Origin: JACQHJ01 sp038063075
GTDB taxonomy: Bacteria; Patescibacteriota; Microgenomatia; Levybacterales; UBA12049
DNA length: 11,659 bases
Direction of reading: 5' to 3'
Assembly (NCBI GenBank): GCA_038063075.1
Contig: JBBTVW010000003.1
Location: 1 to 11,659 of the forward strand
The stretch's first letter is position 1; each line of letters starts with the position of its first letter. Position numbers and translations under genes: made by a program. Positions 1-4,209 of this stretch are shown in pieces. A model generated the notes under the pieces. It had not been told where the DNA came from, made no database searches, and saw nothing but the letters and a program-made list of their open reading frames with translations.

Positions 1-568
1 TTACTCCTTTTTTCTTTAAAACAAATGCTAAATTTTCTAATGTTTTACCTGTATTTATTAAATCATCAACGATAAAAACATTTTTAGTCTCTATGTTTAC
101 TTTTTCTAAATTTAAAATCTTTATGTTAAGTTTTTTACCAAGCCCTTTTGATAAAATTTCAGCTTGATTATATCCCCTTTTTCTTAACATCTCTCCTGAT
201 AAAGGAACAGGTACTAAAACAAAGTTTGTTTTTTTAATTAATTTCATAAAGCTTTCGCTTTGAATAAGACTTTCATATAAAAGATCTATTAAGAAGCTTT
301 GTAGATCAGTTAAATATGGCTTATTTTTAAAACTGGAGATTAACTTTTTAGCAATGTAATTATTCCTTATACCGCTAAAACAACCATCAATTTTATATTT
401 TTTTCTACAATACTTATGAGTAAAATTAGTTAAGCTTTGCTTTTTACAAACTAAGCAAATATTTTTAGTATCAAAAGAGAGAAAGGTAAAACAATTGGGG
501 CAAAGATAATCGCCCTGTTTTTTACAATTAATACATCTTTTTGGAAAAATATAATCTAAAATTCCCAT
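1..568 (-). CDS. ComF-family phosphoribosyltransferase, 3' end cut by window edge
   Basis: The reading frame starts at the ATG complementary to 566-568 and stays open to base 1, giving 189 residues with no stop, so the C-terminus lies outside the window. Residues 12-54 hold paired cysteines (C12/C15, C23/C26, C38/C41, C54), the zinc-knuckle region of ComF proteins. The family signature RGYNQAE is at 131-137, and the phosphoribosyltransferase PRPP-binding loop VFIVDDLINTGKT is at 164-176 with its acidic pair D168/D169. ComF proteins are cytoplasmic and linked to DNA uptake in competent bacteria; the exact reaction is unsettled. The stretch between residues 150 and 164 is short: the usual ComF segment with conserved Gln, Arg and Asn before the PRPP loop seems to be missing. 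No Shine-Dalgarno precedes the start. The gene is divergent from the phosphatase at 607. Family assignment is firm, role is inferred. Confidence 0.9.
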   Translation of the reverse strand, partial: MGILDYIFPKRCINCKKQGDYLCPNCFTFLSFDTKNICLVCKKQSLTNFTHKYCRKKYKIDGCFSGIRNNYIAKKLISSFKNKPYLTDLQSFLIDLLYESLIQSESFMKLIKKTNFVLVPVPLSGEMLRKRGYNQAEILSKGLGKKLNIKILNLEKVNIETKNVFIVDDLINTGKTLENLAFVLKKKGV

Positions 569-596
569 AGATAGTCTCTAATAAATACTATATACT
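568..596 (+). promoter_or_regulatory. Putative promoter of the histidine-phosphatase gene
   Basis: A TATACT hexamer lies at 591-596, with TAGATA (4 of 6 matches to the -35 consensus) at 568-573, a 17-bp spacer. The -10 ends 10 nt before the ATG at 607, so transcription would start about 3-4 nt before the start codon. The -35 overlaps the first base of the divergent comF-like gene. No start-site data support this. Confidence 0.5.
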
Positions 597-606
597 AATT
601 GGTGAA

Positions 607-1167
607 ATGGCAAAGATATATATTTTTAGACACGGTCAAACAGAGGATAATCTAACTCATACTTTCTCTGGTTTTAGAAACCCTCCTTTAAATGAAAATG
701 GTATTAAAGAAGCAAGGCAACTAGCGGAAAAATTAAAAGATATAGCTCCAACCATTGCCTATCAATCAGATCAAATTAGAGCCCAACAAACACTGCAAAT
801 TGTTTTAGAAAACTATCATCCAAATACAAAGGTCGTTACTGATGCAAGAATAAAAGAAAGAGATTATGGAGACTTAACTGGTAAAAATAAAGATGAGGAG
901 GCTAGAAAAAATCTTGAACAATTTAAACTTTGGCATAGATCTTATGACACTCCTCCACCAAATGGAGAAAGCGTTAAAATGGTTGAAGTTAGAGTTTTAG
1001 AATTTCTAAATGAAGTTATTCCTACTTGGGAAAATGATGATGTTATCTTTATTTCTTCATCTGCTAATGCAATAAGACCAATGAGAAGATATTTTGAACA
1101 TTTAACCACAGCAGAGATGTGTTCGTATGAATATACTCCTGGGGCTATCTTTGAATATCAAATTTAG
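607..1167 (+). CDS. Histidine phosphatase family protein (phosphoglycerate mutase-like) lacking the second catalytic His
   Basis: A 186-residue cytoplasmic protein of the histidine phosphatase (phosphoglycerate mutase-like) superfamily. The N-terminal catalytic motif RHGQT is at residues 8-12, with H9 the residue normally phosphorylated. R58 in the SDQIRAQQT segment and E84 in KERDYGDL match other phosphate-pocket and acid positions. The C-terminal motif that normally reads roughly S-H-G-N-x-x-R appears here as SSSANAIRP (150-158), so the second conserved histidine is S152 and the following glycine is A153. Activity may be weak, altered or lost. Length is normal and the frame is intact, so this does not look like a decayed gene. 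The substrate cannot be told from sequence. There is no Shine-Dalgarno; a TATACT -10 lies just upstream. The last codons and stop are copied again at 1920-1944, after the toxin-antitoxin pair. Confidence 0.88.
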   Translation: MAKIYIFRHGQTEDNLTHTFSGFRNPPLNENGIKEARQLAEKLKDIAPTIAYQSDQIRAQQTLQIVLENYHPNTKVVTDARIKERDYGDLTGKNKDEEARKNLEQFKLWHRSYDTPPPNGESVKMVEVRVLEFLNEVIPTWENDDVIFISSSANAIRPMRRYFEHLTTAEMCSYEYTPGAIFEYQI

Positions 1168-1171
1168 CTTC
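1147..1171 (+). repeat. 25-bp direct repeat, left copy (phosphatase 3' end)
   Basis: These 25 bases cover the last codons and TAG stop of the phosphatase gene plus four bases. They match 1920-1944 exactly. The two copies flank the antitoxin-toxin pair, and the bases beyond both ends differ. Confidence 0.95.
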
Positions 1172-1174
1172 AAT

Positions 1175-1216
1175 AAGTAATACTTTATATATTAGTAATT
1201 ACTTGACAACTTAAGT
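1175..1216. promoter_or_regulatory. Three short palindromes, candidate operator of the toxin-antitoxin operon
   Basis: Three inverted repeats of similar sequence lie in a row: AAGTAATACTT (1175-1185), AGTAATTACT (1194-1203) and ACTTAAGT (1209-1216). The last two touch or overlap the -35 box and spacer of the promoter at 1203-1231. Antitoxins of the AbrB/MazE type commonly bind such palindromes to repress their own operon, so autoregulation is the likely role. The site is inferred, and such AT-rich palindromes also arise by chance. Confidence 0.5.
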
Positions 1217-1231
1217 ATTTATTTCTATACT
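1203..1231 (+). promoter_or_regulatory. Strong consensus promoter of the toxin-antitoxin operon
   Basis: A perfect -35 box TTGACA (1203-1208), a 17-bp spacer and TATACT (1226-1231, 5 of 6 matches). The -10 ends 10 nt before the antitoxin ATG at 1242, so the transcript should have a leader of only about 3-4 nt and no room for a ribosome binding site. Confidence 0.75.
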
Positions 1232-1241
1232 GTTTGTTATC

Positions 1242-1511
1242 ATGAATGGTTTTTCTACAATTACTCAGAAAGGACAAGTTGCTATACCTAAATCTATTAG
1301 AGATTATTTCAACATAAAACCCTCTGATAAGATTTATTTTGAAGTGAAAAATGACAATATTATTGCCCGCCGCCTTTCTTCTATAGATGAGATGCGCGGG
1401 ATTGTTAAAACGCACAGATTATTATCAAAAATAGAACATAAAAGGGCAGTTAAAAAAGCTGTTTTGCAAAAATTTAGAGATAAAAAGCTTAGGGAGAATA
1501 TTCAACCTTAG
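1242..1511 (+). CDS. AbrB/MazE-type (SpoVT-AbrB domain) antitoxin
   Basis: An 89-residue protein. Residues 4-45 form a typical SpoVT/AbrB swapped-hairpin DNA-binding domain: STITQKGQVAIPKSIRDYF followed by a segment of the form IKPSDKIYFEVKNDNIIARR. The basic C-terminal half (about 50-89) is probably the toxin-binding tail. It is expected to neutralise the PIN-domain toxin encoded 11 nt downstream and to repress the operon through the palindromes at 1175-1216. The ATG sits right behind a consensus promoter, which supports this start. The pair lies between two copies of a 25-bp direct repeat, a sign of insertion as a unit. The family call is firm; the partner role rests on gene order. Confidence 0.9.
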   Translation: MNGFSTITQKGQVAIPKSIRDYFNIKPSDKIYFEVKNDNIIARRLSSIDEMRGIVKTHRLLSKIEHKRAVKKAVLQKFRDKKLRENIQP

Positions 1512-1522
1512 TAAATATATTT

Positions 1523-1900
1523 ATGAAGATAATTGTTGATACAAATACTCTTGTTCGTTTTTTTACCGACGATATTCCCCAAAAAGCAAAGCTTGTTGAA
1601 AAACTCTTAAAAGATAGGCAAGATATATTTATTCCAGACGTAGTTTTTCCAGAGCTAGAGTATATATTAATTTATGAATATAAATTCCCCAGAAAAAAAC
1701 TTTTTGAGATTTATGCTTTTTTAGCTTCCCAGAAGAATATTTCTCTTTCAGAAAATGTGCGAAAAGCAATTATAATATTTTCAAAAACAAAGCTAGATAT
1801 GGCAGATTGCATTATTGCAGCCTCATCTCTAAAAGGATTGCTTGCAAGTTTTGACAAAGAACTTTTGCAGGTTGATAAAATCAAACCATTTTGGAAATAA
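1523..1900 (+). CDS. PIN-domain ribonuclease toxin (VapC-like)
   Basis: A 125-residue single PIN domain. The acidic residues expected to bind metal are visible: D6 in IIVDTNTLVRFF, E44 or E46 in the PELEYIL segment, D92 and D95 in KLDMADCIIAA, and D111 in ASFDKEL. PIN toxins of the VapC type cleave RNA, often tRNA or rRNA; the target here is unknown. The gene follows the AbrB-type antitoxin with an 11-nt gap and no Shine-Dalgarno, so the two are probably transcribed together from the promoter at 1203. All active-site positions look intact. An AbrB-type antitoxin paired with a PIN toxin is a known VapBC arrangement. Confidence 0.9.
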   Translation: MKIIVDTNTLVRFFTDDIPQKAKLVEKLLKDRQDIFIPDVVFPELEYILIYEYKFPRKKLFEIYAFLASQKNISLSENVRKAIIIFSKTKLDMADCIIAASSLKGLLASFDKELLQVDKIKPFWK

Positions 1901-1919
1901 CGGCATTCCTCTTCTTGAA

Positions 1920-1944
1920 ATCTTTGAATATCAAATTTAGCTTC
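1920..1944 (+). repeat. 25-bp direct repeat, right copy (downstream of the toxin)
   Basis: An exact copy of 1147-1171 (phosphatase 3' end), lying 19 bp after the toxin stop and just upstream of the tRNA-Ser(GCT) promoter. It is non-coding here. Its place suggests that it represents the original junction between phosphatase and tRNA, or a duplication made when the toxin-antitoxin pair arrived. Confidence 0.95.
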
Positions 1945-1948
1945 CAAG

Positions 1949-1957
1949 TGATATAAT
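1949..1957 (+). promoter_or_regulatory. Extended -10 promoter of tRNA-Ser(GCT) and the VIT-family gene
   Basis: A TGA triplet (1949-1951) directly before a perfect TATAAT (1952-1957) makes an extended -10 element. No clear -35 is seen; that region falls in the right copy of the 25-bp repeat. The predicted start is about 4 nt upstream of the tRNA 5' end. Confidence 0.7.
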
Positions 1958-1967
1958 TGATTCTCAT

Positions 1968-2058
1968 GGAGGAGTCGCATAGTTGGTCCATTGCGAGGGG
2001 TTGCTAACCCCTTGAGCTGAATAAGCTCGCGTGAGTTCAAATCTCACCTCCTCCGCCA
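1968..2058 (+). tRNA. tRNA-Ser(GCT)
   Basis: A type II (long variable arm) tRNA of 91 nt. The acceptor stem GGAGGAG (1968-1974) pairs with CTCCTCC (2048-2054); discriminator G and an encoded CCA follow (2056-2058). The anticodon arm is AGGGG, loop TTGCTAA, CCCCT, giving anticodon GCT for AGC/AGU serine codons. The T arm is GTGAG, loop TTCAAAT, CTCAC. It is the only tRNA here with an encoded CCA. The VIT-family ATG lies 5 nt after the CCA. Confidence 0.97.
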
Positions 2059-2063
2059 AGAGT

Positions 2064-2573
2064 ATGAACTTAAAAAAAATTAAAGCATTTTTACATGAGG
2101 ACTACCTCAGATCTCTAATGTTTGGTCTTCAAGATGGGATAGTTTCAACTACAGGAGTTGTAGTTGGTATATCTACTGGAATAAGCAATAAAGAAATTAT
2201 CGTTTTAGCTGCTTTAGTTGCAGTAATGGTTGAGGCCTCATCAATGGCAGCAGGACAATATTCAAGTGAAAAAGCAGTTCATCAAATGGATAAAACTGGA
2301 AAACACACCGACAATCTTTATATTGGAGCATTAATTATGTTTGTGGCTTACATGATTGGTGGAGCTTTTTCTATAATACCAACACTTATCTTTGATCAAC
2401 CATTAGCAAGAACACTTGCCATTGTTTCTGCATTTATAGGACTTTTTGTAATAGGTTATATAAAAGGTCAACTAGTAGAACATAAACCTCTGAGAAGCGC
2501 TCTTGAATTATTCTTTATTGGTGCTGTTGCAACCATTGTTGGGGTAGCTGTAGGTTATTACCTAAAGGTTTAA
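2064..2573 (+). CDS. Small VIT1/CCC1-family membrane transporter (Fe/Mn type)
   Basis: A 169-residue integral membrane protein of the VIT1/CCC1 (DUF125) family, whose members move Fe2+ or Mn2+ across membranes. The signature FGLQDGIVSTTGVVVGIS (20-37) carries the conserved Asp (D24), and VEASSMAAGQYSSEKA (56-71) carries the conserved Glu (E57) and Met (M61) of the second helix. About five membrane segments are visible (near 25-42, 45-66, 86-108, 115-135, 146-167). The cytoplasmic loop after helix 2 is only about 20 residues, so the long glutamate-rich metal-binding domain of VIT1 is absent. The frame stays open upstream into the tRNA, but the ATG at 2064, 5 nt after the tRNA CCA, is the sensible start. 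No Shine-Dalgarno is present. It is probably cotranscribed with the tRNA and freed by 3' processing. Metal choice is unknown. Confidence 0.88.
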   Translation: MNLKKIKAFLHEDYLRSLMFGLQDGIVSTTGVVVGISTGISNKEIIVLAALVAVMVEASSMAAGQYSSEKAVHQMDKTGKHTDNLYIGALIMFVAYMIGGAFSIIPTLIFDQPLARTLAIVSAFIGLFVIGYIKGQLVEHKPLRSALELFFIGAVATIVGVAVGYYLKV

Positions 2574-2583
2574 ATCCTAAGTG

Positions 2584-2670
2584 CGGAGAGGGGGAGATTC
2601 GAACTCCCGAAGAACTTGCGCTCTTAATGGTTTTCAAAACCATCGCACTAGGCCACTATGCGACCTCTCC
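2584..2670 (-). tRNA. tRNA-Ser(TGA)
   Basis: A type II tRNA of 87 nt on the minus strand. The acceptor GGAGAGG (complement of 2664-2670) pairs with CCTCTCC (complement of 2585-2591), discriminator G. The anticodon arm is ATGGT, loop TTTGAAA, ACCAT, giving TGA, which reads UCA and probably other UCN codons. A long variable arm and a T arm with loop TTCGAAT are present. No CCA is encoded (the next bases read CAC). It ends 10 bp from the convergent VIT-family gene. Confidence 0.97.
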
Positions 2671-2679
2671 TTAACTCTT

Positions 2680-2685
2680 ATTATA
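2680..2685 (-). promoter_or_regulatory. -10 element of tRNA-Ser(TGA)
   Basis: A perfect TATAAT on the minus strand, ending 9 nt before the tRNA 5' end. A -35 at the usual spacing (complement of 2703-2708, TAGTAA) is poor. It is divergent from the promoter at 2730-2758. Confidence 0.6.
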
Positions 2686-2729
2686 CCCAAAGTTAAGGCT
2701 AATTACTAGTTTTTTAAGGTAAATTTTAT

Positions 2730-2758
2730 TTGACTTATTTTTTTTAATCCTCTAAAGT
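2730..2758 (+). promoter_or_regulatory. Promoter of the two-helix membrane protein gene
   Basis: TTGACT (2730-2735), a 17-bp spacer and TAAAGT (2753-2758). Only 6 nt separate the -10 from the ATG at 2765, so the expected transcription start is the A of the start codon itself: a leaderless mRNA. Confidence 0.6.
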
Positions 2759-2764
2759 TAGATT

Positions 2765-3310
2765 ATGCCTGAAGAAAAAAAACACAATTCAAGCGAACAC
2801 GAAAATAAACATGAAAACGTCCATATCTTAGAATGGACTGCTCCAGGAAGACCATTTAAGCAAAGATCAAGACAGTTTTATTTAACAGCAATCTTAATCG
2901 CTCTTTTTGTTGAAGTAATATTGTTTCTTTTTGCTCAATATCTTTTAATGATTGTTGTTGTTTCTTTACTTTTTGTTTCTTTTGCTCTTGCAAGTGTTCC
3001 TCCAAAAGATTTTCATTATAGAGTTTCAACTGAGGGAATTATGATTGAAGATAGATTCTTCTTATGGAAAGAACTCTATGATTTTTACTTTATAAAAGCT
3101 TATGGGATTGAAACGCTTAGAATTAGAACAGAAAGCTTTTTACCAGGAGAATTAGTTTTAACACTTGAAAACGTTGATAAAGAACATCTCTTAAGGGCCT
3201 TAACTCCCTATCTTCCTTACAGAGAATATGTTAAACCTACTTTTATGGAAAAAAGTGCTGATTGGCTAACGAAAAACTTTCCACTAGAAAAAGAGGATAA
3301 GAAGAAATAA
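2765..3310 (+). CDS. Two-helix membrane protein with a soluble C-terminal domain, unknown function
   Basis: A 181-residue protein. A charged, His/Glu/Lys-rich N-terminus (1-38) is followed by two closely spaced hydrophobic helices (about 39-57 and 60-78). A soluble domain (about 83-155) has alternating strand-like segments such as YRVSTEGIMIEDRFFLWKEL and a FLPGELVLTLENV stretch, and the tail is lysine-rich. This two-helix hairpin plus beta-rich domain is reminiscent of bacterial PH-like membrane proteins, but I cannot assign a family. The helical hairpin suggests both ends face the same side, probably the cytoplasm. It has its own promoter and stops 3 bp before the 3' end of the convergent tRNA-Ser(GGA). 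No Shine-Dalgarno is present. It looks like a real conserved gene; its function is unknown. Confidence 0.75.
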   Translation: MPEEKKHNSSEHENKHENVHILEWTAPGRPFKQRSRQFYLTAILIALFVEVILFLFAQYLLMIVVVSLLFVSFALASVPPKDFHYRVSTEGIMIEDRFFLWKELYDFYFIKAYGIETLRIRTESFLPGELVLTLENVDKEHLLRALTPYLPYREYVKPTFMEKSADWLTKNFPLEKEDKKK

Positions 3311-3313
3311 GGG

Positions 3314-3400
3314 CGGAGAGAGGGAGATTCGAACTCCCGGTCGCCTTACGACGACATCCGCTTTCCAAGCGAACGCACTAGGCCACTATGCGATCTCTCC
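3314..3400 (-). tRNA. tRNA-Ser(GGA)
   Basis: A type II tRNA of 87 nt. The acceptor GGAGAGA (complement of 3394-3400) pairs with TCTCTCC (complement of 3315-3321), discriminator G. The anticodon arm is TTCGC, loop TTGGAAA, GCGGA, giving GGA for UCC/UCU. It has a long variable arm and T loop TTCGAAT. No CCA is encoded (next bases CCC). It is the last element of a minus-strand unit, beginning 10 nt after the Nudix stop codon. Confidence 0.97.
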
Positions 3401-3410
3401 AAGCTAATTA

Positions 3411-3827
3411 TTATATCAGTTTTTGGGCTTTTCTCCAGACTTTTCTATCAGATGGATAAGTTAATCTTTTTTCAACTTCTTCTACCTCTAACCATTCAAC
3501 GTTTTCCATCTCCCAATCGTGTTTTGTAATATCACCAGATAAATATTCCATTATGAAATAATAAACAGTTTTTTTAACTGTTTTACCTTCCCATTTAAAG
3601 TAATAAGTAACAGGCTTAACTGGTCTTAATATCTTGCCCTCTGCTCCAGTTTCCTCTTTTACTTCCCTTAACGCTGTCTCTTCTTTACCTTCGTTTTCTA
3701 CATGATCTCCAATCTTTCCTTTTGGAAAAACCCAACCATGATGACCAGAGTGTTGAGAAACTAAGATAAAAACTTTATCTTTTTCTTTTTTAACAACAAT
3801 TCCTCCAGCTGAGAATTCTAATTTCAT
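3411..3827 (-). CDS. Nudix hydrolase (Ap4A/Ap6A-hydrolase-like)
   Basis: A 138-residue Nudix protein. The Nudix box is complete at residues 40-62: G40, five residues, E46, seven residues, then REVKEETGA (54-62), with the metal-binding glutamates of the REVKEE helix intact. The preceding GWVFPKGKIG (31-40) and the N-terminal SAGGIVV resemble dinucleoside-polyphosphate hydrolases and MutT-like enzymes that cleave nucleoside diphosphates linked to another moiety; the substrate is not determinable. The frame is open further upstream, but only through tRNA-Ser(CGA); the ATG at 3827 gives the family-standard N-terminus. It starts 2 nt after that tRNA and stops 10 nt before tRNA-Ser(GGA), so tRNA processing should cut out the mRNA with almost no leader or trailer. 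No Shine-Dalgarno is present. Confidence 0.92.
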   Translation of the reverse strand: MKLEFSAGGIVVKKEKDKVFILVSQHSGHHGWVFPKGKIGDHVENEGKEETALREVKEETGAEGKILRPVKPVTYYFKWEGKTVKKTVYYFIMEYLSGDITKHDWEMENVEWLEVEEVEKRLTYPSDRKVWRKAQKLI

Positions 3828-3829
3828 AG

Positions 3830-3915
3830 CGGAGGGTGCAGGATTCGAACCTGCGTAGGGATTACTCCCTCGAGTTTTCGAAACTCGTACAATTGTCCAA
3901 CTATGTGAACCCTCC
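3830..3915 (-). tRNA. tRNA-Ser(CGA)
   Basis: A type II tRNA of 86 nt. The acceptor GGAGGGT (complement of 3909-3915) pairs with ACCCTCC (complement of 3831-3837), discriminator G. The anticodon arm is CGAGT, loop TTCGAAA, ACTCG, giving CGA for UCG. It has a long variable arm, and the T stem GCAGG pairs around loop TTCGAAT. No CCA is encoded: the discriminator is followed by CT and then the ATG of the Nudix gene. Confidence 0.97.
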
Positions 3916-3919
3916 AAAA

Positions 3920-4056
3920 GAGACGGGTGAGACTTACACTCACCATGCTAACATCTTACGGTGAATAAATTCTTACCCGTAAGCTTTCTCAAAAGTTAAT
4001 GACTTCACCCCGTAAGGCTTGGTCCCTTGGCGACGATCTAACGCCGCTTCGTCTCC
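3920..4056 (-). ncRNA. Candidate structured RNA of unknown type between two tRNA genes
   Basis: About 137 nt in the minus-strand tRNA unit with no plausible ORF on that strand but much internal pairing. The ends close as a 6-bp stem (3920-3925 with 4050-4055). Directly stacked on it, with no unpaired base, is a 6-bp hairpin with a 7-nt loop (3926-3931 with 3939-3944), a layout like the acceptor and T arms of tRNA or tmRNA. Inside are an 11-bp helix with a 2-nt bulge (3955-3965 with 4004-4016), a competing 7-bp helix (3955-3961 with 3977-3983), and small hairpins (3984-3987 with 3992-3995; 4029-4032 with 4042-4045). A TTTT tract follows on the minus strand. I do not recognise it as SRP RNA, RNase P RNA, 6S, tmRNA or a known riboswitch. 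The pairings are seen in the sequence; a function is not. Confidence 0.4.
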
Positions 4057-4060
4057 TTTG

Positions 4061-4133
4061 TATGCCCGAGAGGAATCGAACCTCCAACCGCCTGGACCGC
4101 AACCAGGTGTTCTATCCATTGAACTACGGGCAC
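4061..4133 (-). tRNA. tRNA-Arg(GCG)
   Basis: A 73-nt tRNA. The acceptor GTGCCCG (complement of 4127-4133) pairs with CGGGCAT (complement of 4062-4068), including a terminal G-U, with discriminator A. The D stem is GTTC/GAAC, the anticodon arm CCTGG, loop TTGCGGT, CCAGG, and the T arm GGAGG, loop TTCGATT, CCTCT. The anticodon GCG reads CGC and CGU. Most bacteria instead use ACG (inosine at the wobble base) for these codons, so a G34 arginine tRNA is unusual. No CCA is encoded. It is the first gene of the minus-strand unit tRNA-Arg, candidate RNA, tRNA-Ser(CGA), Nudix, tRNA-Ser(GGA). Confidence 0.95.
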
Positions 4134-4142
4134 TTAAGGCTT

Positions 4143-4171
4143 ATTTTACTTCAATTAACGAGTTTTAACAA
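4143..4171 (-). promoter_or_regulatory. Promoter of the minus-strand tRNA/Nudix unit
   Basis: On the minus strand TTGTTA (complement of 4166-4171), a 17-bp spacer and TAAAAT (complement of 4143-4148). The -10 ends 9 nt before the tRNA-Arg 5' end. It is back to back with the plus-strand TTGACA at 4174-4179. Confidence 0.6.
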
Positions 4172-4173
4172 AC

Positions 4174-4202
4174 TTGACAGATATCGTAAAATAATCCAAA
4201 CT
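4174..4202 (+). promoter_or_regulatory. Possible promoter of the VirB6/TrbL-like gene
   Basis: A perfect TTGACA (4174-4179); at 17-bp spacing the -10 is a poor CAAACT (4197-4202), ending 7 nt before the ATG at 4210. The geometry matches the other leaderless promoters here, but the -10 is weak; a TATATT at 4202-4207 is too close to the start codon. Confidence 0.35.
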
Positions 4203-4209
4203 ATATTTA

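Noticed and set aside
601..606. GGTGA before the ATG at 607 as a Shine-Dalgarno
   Set aside because: It is only 1-2 nt from the start codon, too close for normal ribosome binding, and lies about where transcription should begin.
1147..1944. Classical insertion sequence or integrative element with a tRNA attachment site
   Set aside because: There is no transposase or integrase, no terminal inverted repeats at the 25-bp repeats, and the repeat is from a protein gene end rather than the tRNA 3' end.
2031..2063. N-terminal extension of the VIT-family gene to an ATG at 2031
   Set aside because: It would start inside the T arm of tRNA-Ser(GCT); the 11 extra residues have no family similarity and the ATG at 2064 gives the proper N-terminus.
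3828..3917. N-terminal extension of the Nudix gene to an ATG at 3917
   Set aside because: The added 30 residues are a translation of tRNA-Ser(CGA). The ATG at 3827 matches the usual Nudix N-terminus.
3920..4056. tmRNA or selenocysteine tRNA as identity of the structured region
   Set aside because: There is an acceptor/T-like stack, but no TTCRA-type T loop, no CCA, no tmRNA-type G-U pair or tag frame, and no TCA anticodon arm.
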